Below, in pieces: positions 19,179-27,415 of a stretch of DNA of 64,000 nucleotides (positions are counted from its first letter, which is position 1; the number at the start of each line of letters is the position of its first letter). The DNA comes from JASHSH01 sp036490215 (GTDB taxonomy: Bacteria > Pseudomonadota > Alphaproteobacteria > Rhodospirillales > Magnetospirillaceae): contig DASXEH010000084.1 of the NCBI GenBank assembly GCA_036490215.1, positions 57,709-121,708 on the forward strand, read 5' to 3'. The notes under the pieces were generated by a model that was not told the origin of the DNA, did not search any database, and saw only the letters and a list, made by a program, of their open reading frames with translations. The position numbers and the translations under genes were made by a program.

Positions 19179-20311
19179 CGGGGAACGATGCAATCCGCAT
19201 TGGGGTGCTGTTCTCGCAGTCGGGCCCGATGGCGGTCACGGAGCATGCTCATCTGCAAGGCGTCCTTCTCGCCTGTGAGGAAATCAATCAGAGTGGTGCC
19301 ATCAACGGTCGCAAGCTCGACCCGGTGATTTTAGATCCGGCCGGTTCGGATGAACGATACGCCGAGCTGGCGACCGAGCTTCTCGTAAAGCACCGCGTCA
19401 ATTTCATCTTTGGCTGCTGTTTGTCGACTAGCCGCAAAGTCGTCCTGCCGCATGTCGAGCGACATAACGGCATTCTATTTTATCCCTCTGTCTATGAGGG
19501 ATTCGAATACTCGCCAAACGTTATCTATGGGGGTGCCGTTCCTAATCAAGTCGTTTTGCCGCTGCTCGAATACATCTATCGGACGCGGGGCAACCGGATT
19601 GCCTTGATTGGCTCGGACACGCTCTTTGCGCGGGAGATCAATCGGATCGTTCGGGAGTTTCTGCAGGAGAGCGACGGTAAGGTCGTCGTCGAACAATATT
19701 TTCCGTTCGCCGACCAACCCGCGCAATTTACGCCACTGTTAAGATCGCTCGCCAACGAAAACGTCAGCGCCATCATATCCACCGTTGTCGGTGAGAGCAG
19801 CGTCGCATTTTATAACGCGCTTGAGGCGGCGGGTATAAAAGGGGAAGACCTGCCGATCGCCTCCTTTACCACGACTGAAGCGGAACTCATCAAGGTCAGT
19901 CCGACCGGCCGAGCCGGGCATCTTCTGGTTGCGCCGTACTTTGGCTCACTTGATACGACGGCAAATCAGTCGTTCCTCGCCGCTTTCAAAAAGCGATACG
20001 GCGCAGAGACGCCCAGCGTCTATAGCCAGGTCTGCTATACCCAGGTTCAGATGTTTGCCGAGGCGGTGCGCGCCGGGGGCGGCGTGGAGACGGAAGACGT
20101 TCTATCTGCGCTCTCCGGTGCGGTCTTCAAAAGTCCTGGTGGAGACTTATTCCTCGACACGGATACCAACCATTTCACCATGCGTCCGCTGATCGGGCGC
20201 GCCAGAGAGAGCGGTTCATTCGATGTGGCTTGGCGCTGCGATACGGTTATCCGCCCCGATCCTTACCTCGTCGGCTATGATCGGTCTCTCAAAGGCCATC
20301 TTGTGGAATGA
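19175..20311 (+). CDS. AmiC-like cytosolic amide sensor
   Basis: A 378-residue periplasmic-binding-protein fold without signal peptide; the start MTGNDAIRIGVLFSQSGPMA goes directly into the first beta strand. FYPSVYEGFEYSPNVIYGGA matches the amide-binding branch (AmiC, UrtA). AmiC in Pseudomonas holds the antiterminator AmiR in an inactive complex until an amide binds. Here the gene lies immediately before and overlaps the AmiR-like gene, the same arrangement. It should act in the cytoplasm as a negative regulator rather than in transport. Alternative: an importer binding protein that lost its leader. Confidence 0.9.
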   Translation: MTGNDAIRIGVLFSQSGPMAVTEHAHLQGVLLACEEINQSGAINGRKLDPVILDPAGSDERYAELATELLVKHRVNFIFGCCLSTSRKVVLPHVERHNGILFYPSVYEGFEYSPNVIYGGAVPNQVVLPLLEYIYRTRGNRIALIGSDTLFAREINRIVREFLQESDGKVVVEQYFPFADQPAQFTPLLRSLANENVSAIISTVVGESSVAFYNALEAAGIKGEDLPIASFTTTEAELIKVSPTGRAGHLLVAPYFGSLDTTANQSFLAAFKKRYGAETPSVYSQVCYTQVQMFAEAVRAGGGVETEDVLSALSGAVFKSPGGDLFLDTDTNHFTMRPLIGRARESGSFDVAWRCDTVIRPDPYLVGYDRSLKGHLVE

Positions 20312-20910
20312 GCGACGAAATCCCTGTTCGGAGCGACAGTCTTCTGCGCCGCTTGAGGCGGATGCGGGTTCTTGTCATTCATCCCGACGACTCCGAACGG
20401 GACATGTTTTTGGCGCACCTGCGGCGGATCGGCTGCCAGGTTGAAAGTGTCTGGCCGGCGCCGGCAGAATTGCCAAAGCATATCGACGTTGTCCTCTTCC
20501 TCATAAACCGGATCAACGACAAGGGCGGCCTGGCCTGGATGGCGTCATGCGAGGCCATTGCGCGTATCGCTATCATTTCGTTTGAGACTCCGGAAATTCT
20601 CGAAGAGTTGGAACGCCTCAATGTCCACGGCGTCCTCTCAAAGCCGATTCGCGCTTTTGGTGTTTTGGCCGCACTGACGACGGCGATATCGCTGGCCGGG
20701 CATGAAGGCCGCTTGAAGCGCCGCATCAAAAATCTCGACGAGACCTTGAAGGCCAGAAGAAAAATCGAGCGGGCGGTCGCAATCTTGGCGAAGAGCCGGT
20801 CGATTTCCGAGCATGAAGCTTACGAACGCCTTCGAGAAAAGTCGATGAACTCGAAGGAAAGCATCGCCTCGATCGCTGAAGCGATCATCGCTGCTAGCGA
20901 TTTCATCTAG
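20308..20910 (+). CDS. AmiR/NasT-type ANTAR antiterminator
   Basis: A 200-residue protein. A pseudo-receiver domain (VLVIHPDDSERDMF) lacks the phospho-acceptor Asp, as in AmiR. A coiled-coil helix follows, then a C-terminal ANTAR RNA-binding domain (RRKIERAVAILAKSRSISEHEAY, LREKSMNSKESIASIAEAII). ANTAR proteins bind paired hexaloop hairpins in nascent leader RNA and block a terminator. The likely target is the leader at 12884-12968, 8 kb upstream at the operon head. Sequestration by the AmiC-like protein is inferred from gene order. Its stop codon lies within a CTAG shared with the stop of the convergent cyclase gene. Confidence 0.92.
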   Translation: MSDEIPVRSDSLLRRLRRMRVLVIHPDDSERDMFLAHLRRIGCQVESVWPAPAELPKHIDVVLFLINRINDKGGLAWMASCEAIARIAIISFETPEILEELERLNVHGVLSKPIRAFGVLAALTTAISLAGHEGRLKRRIKNLDETLKARRKIERAVAILAKSRSISEHEAYERLREKSMNSKESIASIAEAIIAASDFI

Positions 20911-22080
20911 TCCAACTTGACGCTGCGTCCGATTTTTCGTCGGACTTGGCAGCAAATGCTTTTGGCCGAATGGACATACTGTTCGCCACTGTGCTTGTCT
21001 CTAGCCCGATTGTCTTTGGGGGGCGCGGCAAGTCGGATATTCGTTGCGTGGAAGTAGGTTTCGGTCTTGCCGACATTACGCAAGGTGACCGCGTACCCGT
21101 CCTCAAGCTGGAAACGGTCCTTCACAGCCGAGGCGAAATGGGCGGAGATCGCCACGCGGCCCGGTGCGCTCGACGATTGTAGGCGCGCCGCCGCGTTCAC
21201 CGTGTCGCCCCAAACATCGAAGACCGCACGATGGCCTTTTACCAAGCCGGCGATGATCGAGCCACGCTCGATGCCAGCGCGTATCTTGAATGGGATGGCC
21301 AACTCAGGCTCAAGGCGATCCAATGCAGCGACGACGTCCAAGGCAAACTCGGCCATTGCGAAGAAGTGGGAATCGTCGGTGGCGTGGAGACCGTTCACGG
21401 CCATATAGGCGTCGCCGATCGTCTTGATCTTCTCGATACCATGTATCGCGGCGAGTTCGTCGATAGCCATAAACACCCGGCTGAGATTGTCCAGCACGAT
21501 GCGGGGCTCAAGGCGCGCACACACCGAGGAGAAGCCGACAAGGTCGGCGAACAGGATGGCCACGTCATCGAAGTCATCGACGATGTCCTCTTCGCCCTGG
21601 TCCAGTCGCGCGATGACGTAGTCCGGCAACATGGTCCGAAGGAGCGATCTGTATCGAGCCCTTTCGGCGCTGTTCTCGCGCGCCAGAAAATCGACTGTCA
21701 GAATGTTATGGATGCGACTCAGCATCTCGGCGCGGTTCGCGGGCTTGATGAGGAAATCGCGGGCGCCCCGTTCGAGCGCACTCACCCGGATGGCGATATC
21801 GCCATCGCCGGTCATGACGATGATGGCCGCCTGGCGCCCTTGATCGATCGCGTTCATTTGATCGAGCACCGCAAGACCGTCGAGGTGCGGCATGTGCATA
21901 TCGAGCATGATCAGATCGTAGCCATTTCGGTGGTGCAGCTCGGTCACTTCGCGCGAGTCGGCCGTGCTGGACACATTCGTATAGCCGGCGGACCCCAGGA
22001 TGCGTTCGATGAGTCCGATCTAAAAGACATCGTCATCGACGATGAGAATGCTTGCGGCAAATGCATCGCCGTGACTCTCA
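20907..22080 (-). pseudogene. Response-regulator adenylate cyclase interrupted by a stop codon in its receiver domain
   Basis: The intact part (20907-21974, 355 residues from a GTG) has the phospho-acceptor Asp of a receiver (LIMLDMHMPHLDG), a linker helix and a class III cyclase domain with both metal Asp regions (ILFADLVGF; TIGDAYM), Lys in KIKTIGD and Asp in FDVWGDTVN. That K/D pair predicts ATP as substrate. Upstream in the same frame the missing start of the receiver is clearly readable (ILIVDDDVF, then IGLIERILGSAGY), but a TAG at 22020-22022 separates the two. Either the gene is a recent pseudogene, or only a truncated protein lacking the acidic pocket is made. No good ATG is visible for the full frame; a TTG is near 22100. 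Confidence 0.8.
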
Positions 22081-22357
22081 GCAGGACCTCGGTCTTGCTG
22101 CAAACAGGCCTTCCCGCCAAGCGCCCGGCAGGATACCAGAAAGTGAGAGGTGCCCAATGCGGGATTGAGCAGGCATACTCATTCCTAGGCTGTGAGCTAT
22201 AGGTTCGTTTGATTTGGTAATGGGCGATTGGCTCCCGGTGAAGGAGCCACACGCGTGCGTAGATCGCGGTCGCCTGGACACCGACAGAGCACACGGCTCG
22301 ATCCGGCGCTGCTAGCTATGATAATTCTCTGATTCCAACTGAGGTCTTTGGCGACGG

Positions 22358-22813
22358 TTAACTGGCTTCTTGCTGACATGAGCCGCAAATGCCGGTGAGC
22401 TCGATGACATTCCTGTCGAGAGCGAAACCGAACCGGCGGCCTAAACGCTCGGCGGCGCCGGCAATCGATTCGTCCCACGCTTCAACAGTCGCGCCGCAGG
22501 AGTGGCAGACGAGAATTTGGCAGGGATGCGCGTGTTCATGCATCGTGCAGGCGACGAAGGATTTCGTGCTGTCGACGCGATGGACGAGGCCGAGCCTGAT
22601 CAGAACGTTGAGGCTTCGGTAAACGACCATCGGCGCCGTCGAGGCGTCTTCGATGCGCAGGCGATCCAATATCTGATACGCGGTCAAAGGACGATCGGAC
22701 GTAAGAACCGAGGCGAGCACACTCCGGCGCAAGCGCGTCAATCGCGTGTTCGCACGCCGACAGACATCTTCCGCCGATCGCAATGCCCTCAGATTCGTTT
22801 TGTCATGCGGCAT
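22358..22813 (-). CDS. zur: Fur-family regulator, probably the zinc regulator Zur
   Basis: 151 residues with the Fur fold: a winged helix (LTAYQILDRLRIEDASTAPMVVYRSLNVLIRLGLVHRV) and a dimerisation domain with two Cys pairs for structural zinc (CHSCG and CGSC) plus the HEHAHP histidine cluster. The sequence resembles Zur more than Fur. It binds DNA when zinc is replete. The most likely target is the 32-bp palindrome 160 bp upstream of its start, between it and the divergent TonB-dependent receptor. The start codon is ATG 22813. Confidence 0.88.
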   Translation of the reverse strand: MPHDKTNLRALRSAEDVCRRANTRLTRLRRSVLASVLTSDRPLTAYQILDRLRIEDASTAPMVVYRSLNVLIRLGLVHRVDSTKSFVACTMHEHAHPCQILVCHSCGATVEAWDESIAGAAERLGRRFGFALDRNVIELTGICGSCQQEAS

Positions 22814-22971
22814 ATCGACAGGCCTCTCCGCAAGTCGCGTCTACGGACACCAATCGCACAGGGAGTCCGCGCGTCGTCGGTTGCGCACACGCTGTCGTCA
22901 GAACGTCCGCACCATTCAACCGGTGCGGCATGCACCCTTGCGGAAATGGGCGTTGACATTTTCTCCGACTC

Positions 22972-23003
22972 TCACAATGTTATGTTATAACATAACATTG
23001 TGA
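22972..23003. promoter_or_regulatory. Perfect 32-bp palindrome, Zur-type operator
   Basis: Sixteen bases from 22972 are exactly mirrored to 23003; the centre reads GTTATAAC and the arms carry ATGTTATG. The TGTTATAACA core fits published Zur boxes, which centre on GTTATA/TATAAC. A TTGACA hexamer lies at 22953-22958, so bound Zur would cover the promoter and start region of the TonB-dependent receptor operon. Confidence 0.85.
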
Positions 23004-23020
23004 ATTTGCGGGGGCAAGAC

Positions 23021-25366
23021 ATGGGGCGGTATTGGGGATTCTTGATTCTGGCTGTGTTTTTGACGCTGGGGCGCGGCGCGGCGGCGGGTGTTCCGATCAA
23101 AGGCACGGTCCACGATGCGCTAGGTCGGCCGATTAGCGACGCGAAAGTTGTCTTGCAAACGGGCGATGGGAAGCAGGTTGCGACCACCACCTCCGACAAG
23201 ACCGGGCATTTCTCATTTCCGGATGTCGGCGCGGGTGTCTACGCGGTGGTGGGCAGCAAGACCGATTTCGAACCCGCGACGGCGATCGTTTCGGCTGATG
23301 CCACGTCGCCGGTGCCGACCGAGCTTGTGCTGCGCACCCACACGGCCCTCGACATGGCAGTGACCGCCAAACAACTCGACGAGGCGCGCAACCAACTTTC
23401 GCCCGAAACCGGGTCGAATGCCTACACCGTCGGCAGCGCCGCCATCGAGGACATGCCGCAGGGTTCAGACACGTCGTTCAACCACGTCCTGCTGCAAACA
23501 CCCGGTGCTGCGCAGGACTCGTATGGCCAGATTCACTTGCGCGGTGAACACGCCAATCTGCAATATCGGATCAACGATATCCTGTTGCCCGAGGGTATCA
23601 CCGGTTTCGGCCAGGTGCTGGACACGCGGATCGCCGGCAGTGTGGAAGTACTCGATGGCGCATTGCCGGCCCAGTACGGTTACCGCACCTCGGGCGTCGT
23701 CGACATCACCACCAAGAGCGGCGCCTTCACCGATGGCGGCGTCGCCGAAATATACGGCGGCAGTCGCAACACGCTGCAGCCTTCGATCGAGTACGGCGGC
23801 AGCCAGGGCGCGCTGAACTATTTCGTCAGTGGCAGCTATTTGACCGACACTTTGGGTGTCGAAGCGCCGACGAAGGATCCGCAGCCGATCCATGACCTGA
23901 CCAATCAGGAGAAAGGCTTCGGCTATTTCTCCTATCTGGTGAATCCGTTCAACCGCGTGAGTCTGGTGACGGGAACTTCCTTCGGGACGTTCCAGGTTCC
24001 CAATAATCCCGGGCAGGCCACGGCATTCCCCACGCCGGTTGGCGCGTCGGTCATTCCCTCCTCCCAGCTCAACGAGAACCAGATGGAGGTGAATCACTAC
24101 GCCACCCTGGCGTTCCAGGGCACGAGCGAAGACGGCAATCTCGGCTATCAAGTGGCGCCCTATATTCGCTATTCGACCCTGCATTTCACGCCCGATGTGA
24201 TCGGCGATCTCGAATACAACGGCATCGCGTCCAATGTGCAAGACAACGACGTTGCCACCGGGCTGCAGGCCGATGGCAGCTACTTCCTCAACAACCAGCA
24301 TACGTTGCGGGCCGGCTTCGTCCTGCAAAACGAGCACACGGCCGCCAACAACACATCGACAGTATTTCCCGTCGTCGGCGGTGTGACCGGCGACACACCC
24401 GAAACCATCACCGACAACCATGCCAAGACCGGCAGCGAATACGGCGTCTACGTCCAGGACGAGTGGCGGCTGACGCATCAATTGACGATGAACTACGGTG
24501 CGCGCTTCGATGCAGTGAACGCCTATATCAACGAAACCCAGCTCAGTCCGCGCCTCGGTTTCGTCTACAACGCCACCGAAACGACCACCCTTCATGCCGG
24601 CTATGCGCGCTATTTCACGCCGCCGCCGATGGAATTGATTGCGTCGTCGACGGTCAGCAAATTCGCCAACACCTCGGCCAACACATTCGATACCACGGTC
24701 GAAGACCCGGTCAAATCGGAGCGCTCGAACGATTTCGACATCGGTATCGAACAGGACGTCACCAAAGAATTCAAACTCGGCTGGGACAACTATTACAAGC
24801 AGGTCAAAAATCTACTCGACGAAGGGCAGTTCGGCGCGGCCCTGGTCTACACGCCGTTCAATTATGCCGAAGGCCTGATCTATGGCAGCGAAGTGACGGC
24901 CTCCTATACCAGCAAGCAGACGACGGCCTACCTCAACTTCGCCGTGTCGCGCGCGATGGGCAAAGACCCGGATTCACAGCAAGCCACCTTCAGTTCGGAC
25001 CCCACCGAACTGGCCTATGCGCAGACCCACTGGATTCATCTCGACCACGATCAGCTCTATACCGCATCGGGCGGCGTCGGCTATCAAGTCCTGCCCGATC
25101 TGCGCGTGAGCGCCGACGGCATTCTCGGCAGCGGCTTGCGCGATGGGTTCGCCAATACCGGCTCCTTGCCCCTCTACACGCAATTGGATTTGGGGGCGGT
25201 CTATCACCTGGCCGCCTTCGATGCCAAAGGCGTCGATCTGCGCTTCTCGGTGATCAATGTGTTCGACGAGGCCTATGAAATCCGCGACGGCACCGGCATC
25301 GGCGTGTTCGCGCCGCAATGGGGGCCACGCCGCGGTTTCTATCTCGGCGTCAGCCGCAAATTCTGA
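23021..25366 (+). CDS. TonB-dependent outer-membrane receptor, probably for zinc or a zinc carrier
   Basis: About 781 residues from ATG 23021; the upstream GTG lies inside the operator and is unlikely. A signal peptide comes first (cleavage near AAAG-VP), then a carboxypeptidase-regulatory-like beta-sandwich (IKGTVHDALGRPISDAKVVL), a plug domain from about residue 120 (HLRGEHANLQYRINDILLP), and a long beta-barrel rich in YxxF/YxxY strands. The last strand ends in RGFYLGVSRKF, with the C-terminal Phe expected of outer-membrane proteins. The Zur-type operator directly in front makes zinc the first guess. ExbB, ExbD and TonB follow and provide energy. Confidence 0.93.
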   Translation: MGRYWGFLILAVFLTLGRGAAAGVPIKGTVHDALGRPISDAKVVLQTGDGKQVATTTSDKTGHFSFPDVGAGVYAVVGSKTDFEPATAIVSADATSPVPTELVLRTHTALDMAVTAKQLDEARNQLSPETGSNAYTVGSAAIEDMPQGSDTSFNHVLLQTPGAAQDSYGQIHLRGEHANLQYRINDILLPEGITGFGQVLDTRIAGSVEVLDGALPAQYGYRTSGVVDITTKSGAFTDGGVAEIYGGSRNTLQPSIEYGGSQGALNYFVSGSYLTDTLGVEAPTKDPQPIHDLTNQEKGFGYFSYLVNPFNRVSLVTGTSFGTFQVPNNPGQATAFPTPVGASVIPSSQLNENQMEVNHYATLAFQGTSEDGNLGYQVAPYIRYSTLHFTPDVIGDLEYNGIASNVQDNDVATGLQADGSYFLNNQHTLRAGFVLQNEHTAANNTSTVFPVVGGVTGDTPETITDNHAKTGSEYGVYVQDEWRLTHQLTMNYGARFDAVNAYINETQLSPRLGFVYNATETTTLHAGYARYFTPPPMELIASSTVSKFANTSANTFDTTVEDPVKSERSNDFDIGIEQDVTKEFKLGWDNYYKQVKNLLDEGQFGAALVYTPFNYAEGLIYGSEVTASYTSKQTTAYLNFAVSRAMGKDPDSQQATFSSDPTELAYAQTHWIHLDHDQLYTASGGVGYQVLPDLRVSADGILGSGLRDGFANTGSLPLYTQLDLGAVYHLAAFDAKGVDLRFSVINVFDEAYEIRDGTGIGVFAPQWGPRRGFYLGVSRKF

Positions 25367-25368
25367 TC

Positions 25369-26007
25369 ATGGATGATGCATGGCAAGCGATGGCCGATGG
25401 GCTCAAGGCCGGCGGCGTTTTCATCTACCCGCTGATCGTGCTGGCCTTGATCGCCATCGCCGCCGCGGTCGATCGCCTCTATGTGTTCACCCGCCTGACG
25501 CGATTGCCGCGATCATTGAGGAAATTCGTGGCATCGCCGGCGCCGGATTGGAACGGATTGCGCCAGGAACTGCGGCAGGTTTCCGCTCACAACGGTTTCG
25601 GGCAGTTTTTCCGCGCCATCGCCGACAATCGCGAGCAACCAGTCTGGTGGATCGAAGCGCGCTCGGCCGATCAGGCGGCCCAGATCGAGCGGCGGCTCGA
25701 TCAAGGCTTGTGGATTCTGGAGACCATCGTTACCGCCGCGCCGCTGCTCGGCCTGCTCGGCACGATCGCCGGCATGATCGGCGCCTTCCGGCTGTTCGGC
25801 GATTCGGGGGCGGTCGATCCGGGGGCGGTGACCGGCGGCGTGGCGGAGGCGCTGATTTCGACCGCGATCGGCATCGTGGTCGCCCTGGTGGCACTGGTGG
25901 CCTTCAACTTCTTCAGCCATCGCCGCGCCGCGACCCTCGATGAAATGGAGCGGCTGGGCACCGCGCTGATCGAGCATATCCGACTCGAGCGCACACAAGC
26001 GTCATGA
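25369..26007 (+). CDS. exbB: ExbB/TolQ-type proton channel subunit
   Basis: About 212 residues from ATG 25369, three bases after the receptor stop. Three membrane helices are visible: IYPLIVLALIAIAAAVDRLYV at the N-terminus, LLGLLGTIAGMIGAFRLFG in the middle and ALISTAIGIVVALVALVAFNF near the end. The GLLGTIAGMIGAF and EALISTAIGI motifs are family hallmarks. It forms the pentameric inner-membrane pore that uses proton motive force to energise TonB. Confidence 0.95.
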   Translation: MDDAWQAMADGLKAGGVFIYPLIVLALIAIAAAVDRLYVFTRLTRLPRSLRKFVASPAPDWNGLRQELRQVSAHNGFGQFFRAIADNREQPVWWIEARSADQAAQIERRLDQGLWILETIVTAAPLLGLLGTIAGMIGAFRLFGDSGAVDPGAVTGGVAEALISTAIGIVVALVALVAFNFFSHRRAATLDEMERLGTALIEHIRLERTQAS

Positions 26008-26399
26008 AGCTCAAGCCATCGCGCACGCGAAAACGTGGCCGCATCGAAATCATTCCGATGATCGACGTGATGTTCTTCCTGCTGGCGACCTTCATGCTGG
26101 CTTCGCTGGCGATGCAGAATCTCCATTCCCTGCGCGTCGACCTGCCGCGTGGCGAGACCAGCCAGCTGCAGATCGGGCACACGCCGACATTGACCGTCAC
26201 GCGCGACGGCCATGTGCTGGTCAACGAAACGGAGACATCGCTTGACGATCTACCCGATCGGTTGGGTCCCCTGGCCACAGACGGCGTGGTCGTCGTCAAT
26301 GCCGACTCGGATGCGCCGCATGGTGTGGTGGTAGAGGCCATGTTGCGGGCGCGCACGGCGGGTGTCGAACGATTCCTGTTCGCCCTGCGCAAGAAATGA
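26004..26399 (+). CDS. exbD: ExbD/TolR-type biopolymer transport protein
   Basis: 131 residues with a basic N-terminus, a single membrane helix carrying the key Asp in IIPMIDVMFFLLATFML (residues 17-33), and a periplasmic domain. The stop-start overlap with exbB (ATGA) indicates coupling. It works with ExbB as the proton-driven motor. Confidence 0.95.
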   Translation: MKLKPSRTRKRGRIEIIPMIDVMFFLLATFMLASLAMQNLHSLRVDLPRGETSQLQIGHTPTLTVTRDGHVLVNETETSLDDLPDRLGPLATDGVVVVNADSDAPHGVVVEAMLRARTAGVERFLFALRKK

Positions 26400-27181
26400 T
26401 GGATGGTCGAGGCCGTGACCTCGGTATCCGTGTCGCGGTCGTCATCACGGGAACCGGTTTAGGGCTTCTCCTTCTCGGACTCGCGATCGCCGCCTTTCTC
26501 GGATCGCCACCGCAACTGTCCGAGCGTCCGACCGTCGAAGTTACCGCCGCCTTCGTCGAACTGCCGTCGCCCGCGCCGCAGCAAGCCGAAGCGCCCGCAG
26601 CTAAACCCGCGCCGGTGGCACCGCCCCCGCCCGAACCCGCACCGCCGCCGCCCGAACCCGCACCGCCGCCGCCCCCGGAGCCGGCGCCTGAACCGCCCGC
26701 GCCAGAACCGGCGCGGCCGGAACCCGTTCCTCCGCCGCCAAAGGTCAAAGCCGTCCCGCACCGCGCGCCGGCGAAGCCGGTTCCACCGCGCCCCCCGATT
26801 CCCGAACCACAAGAGTCCGCATCTCCGGCTCCTGTCGTTCCCGCCACCCCGCCAACCGCAGCCGCATCGGCGCCGGCCGCCGCTCCAGCGCGCGAGGACA
26901 ATTCATCGGGCGGCACATCCGGCGCGCGAGCGATCGTCCAACCCATTCCGGTGATCCCGCCGGAGCTGCGCCATCAGGCGCTCAATCTCGTCGCTATCGC
27001 GCGTTTCGTCATCGCACCCGATGGCAGCGCCACGGTGACGCTCGAACAGCCGACGCCCGATCCGCGCCTCAATCAGATCCTAATCGACACGTTCAAGCAC
27101 TGGCGCTTCTTCCCGGCGCTCAATCATGGGAAGCCGGTGCCGTCGACACTGACTTTGCGCGTACCGGTTACGGTTGAATAA
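26396..27181 (+). CDS. tonB: TonB family energy transducer
   Basis: About 261 residues (ATG at 26396 or 26399). One N-terminal membrane helix (about residues 15-36) is followed by a long Pro-rich rigid spacer with Pro-Glu-Pro and Pro-Pro repeats (residues 60-150), then a compact C-terminal TonB domain (IARFVIAPDGSATVTL, then NQILIDTFKHWRFFPAL). It spans the periplasm and contacts the TonB box of the receptor encoded two genes upstream. The ATGA overlap with exbD makes receptor-ExbB-ExbD-TonB one transcription unit under the Zur box. Confidence 0.93.
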   Translation: MMDGRGRDLGIRVAVVITGTGLGLLLLGLAIAAFLGSPPQLSERPTVEVTAAFVELPSPAPQQAEAPAAKPAPVAPPPPEPAPPPPEPAPPPPPEPAPEPPAPEPARPEPVPPPPKVKAVPHRAPAKPVPPRPPIPEPQESASPAPVVPATPPTAAASAPAAAPAREDNSSGGTSGARAIVQPIPVIPPELRHQALNLVAIARFVIAPDGSATVTLEQPTPDPRLNQILIDTFKHWRFFPALNHGKPVPSTLTLRVPVTVE

Positions 27182-27415
27182 TTGGCCTTCTTTCAAAATT
27201 GAACGGCGCTCAATGCAGCCATTGCGACAAATTGCCTGACGCCTCCTGTAGACAGACGAGAGGGTATTCGTTCGTTCAACATCGACCAACGATCGGTGAA
27301 CATCTCGTGCGGCCCATTCCTTCTGCATATGAGCAATTTCAGCGCCCGTCAGTGCCGCTCACGATTTCATTTTGCCTAGATATTGCAATTCACCCCAATG
27401 CCTCCGCCCAGAAGC
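27182..27415. other. Convergent intergenic region
   Basis: 234 bp between tonB and the convergent sugar-sensor gene, more AT-rich than its surroundings. No ORF, clear hairpin terminator or repeat was recognised. Confidence 0.4.

Noticed and set aside
21231..22202. Plus-strand open frame opposite the cyclase gene
   Set aside because: The cyclase and receiver motifs on the minus strand are clear; this frame has none.
21944..22294. Small minus-strand ORFs upstream of the cyclase
   Set aside because: They run out of frame through the receiver start and end inside it; no family resemblance.
23000..23020. GTG start for the TonB-dependent receptor
   Set aside because: It lies inside the Zur-type palindrome and precedes the signal peptide; ATG 23021 has a better context.
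23465..24595. 376-codon minus-strand open frame opposite the TonB-dependent receptor
   Set aside because: Composition reflects complementary GC-rich codons; the receptor on the plus strand is unambiguous.
24463..25278. Plus-strand alternative frame in the receptor gene
   Set aside because: Arg-rich shadow frame; no motif.
26620..26760. Tandem repeat in the proline-rich part of tonB
   Set aside because: It is the normal Pro-Glu/Pro-Pro spacer of TonB and not an independent repeat element.
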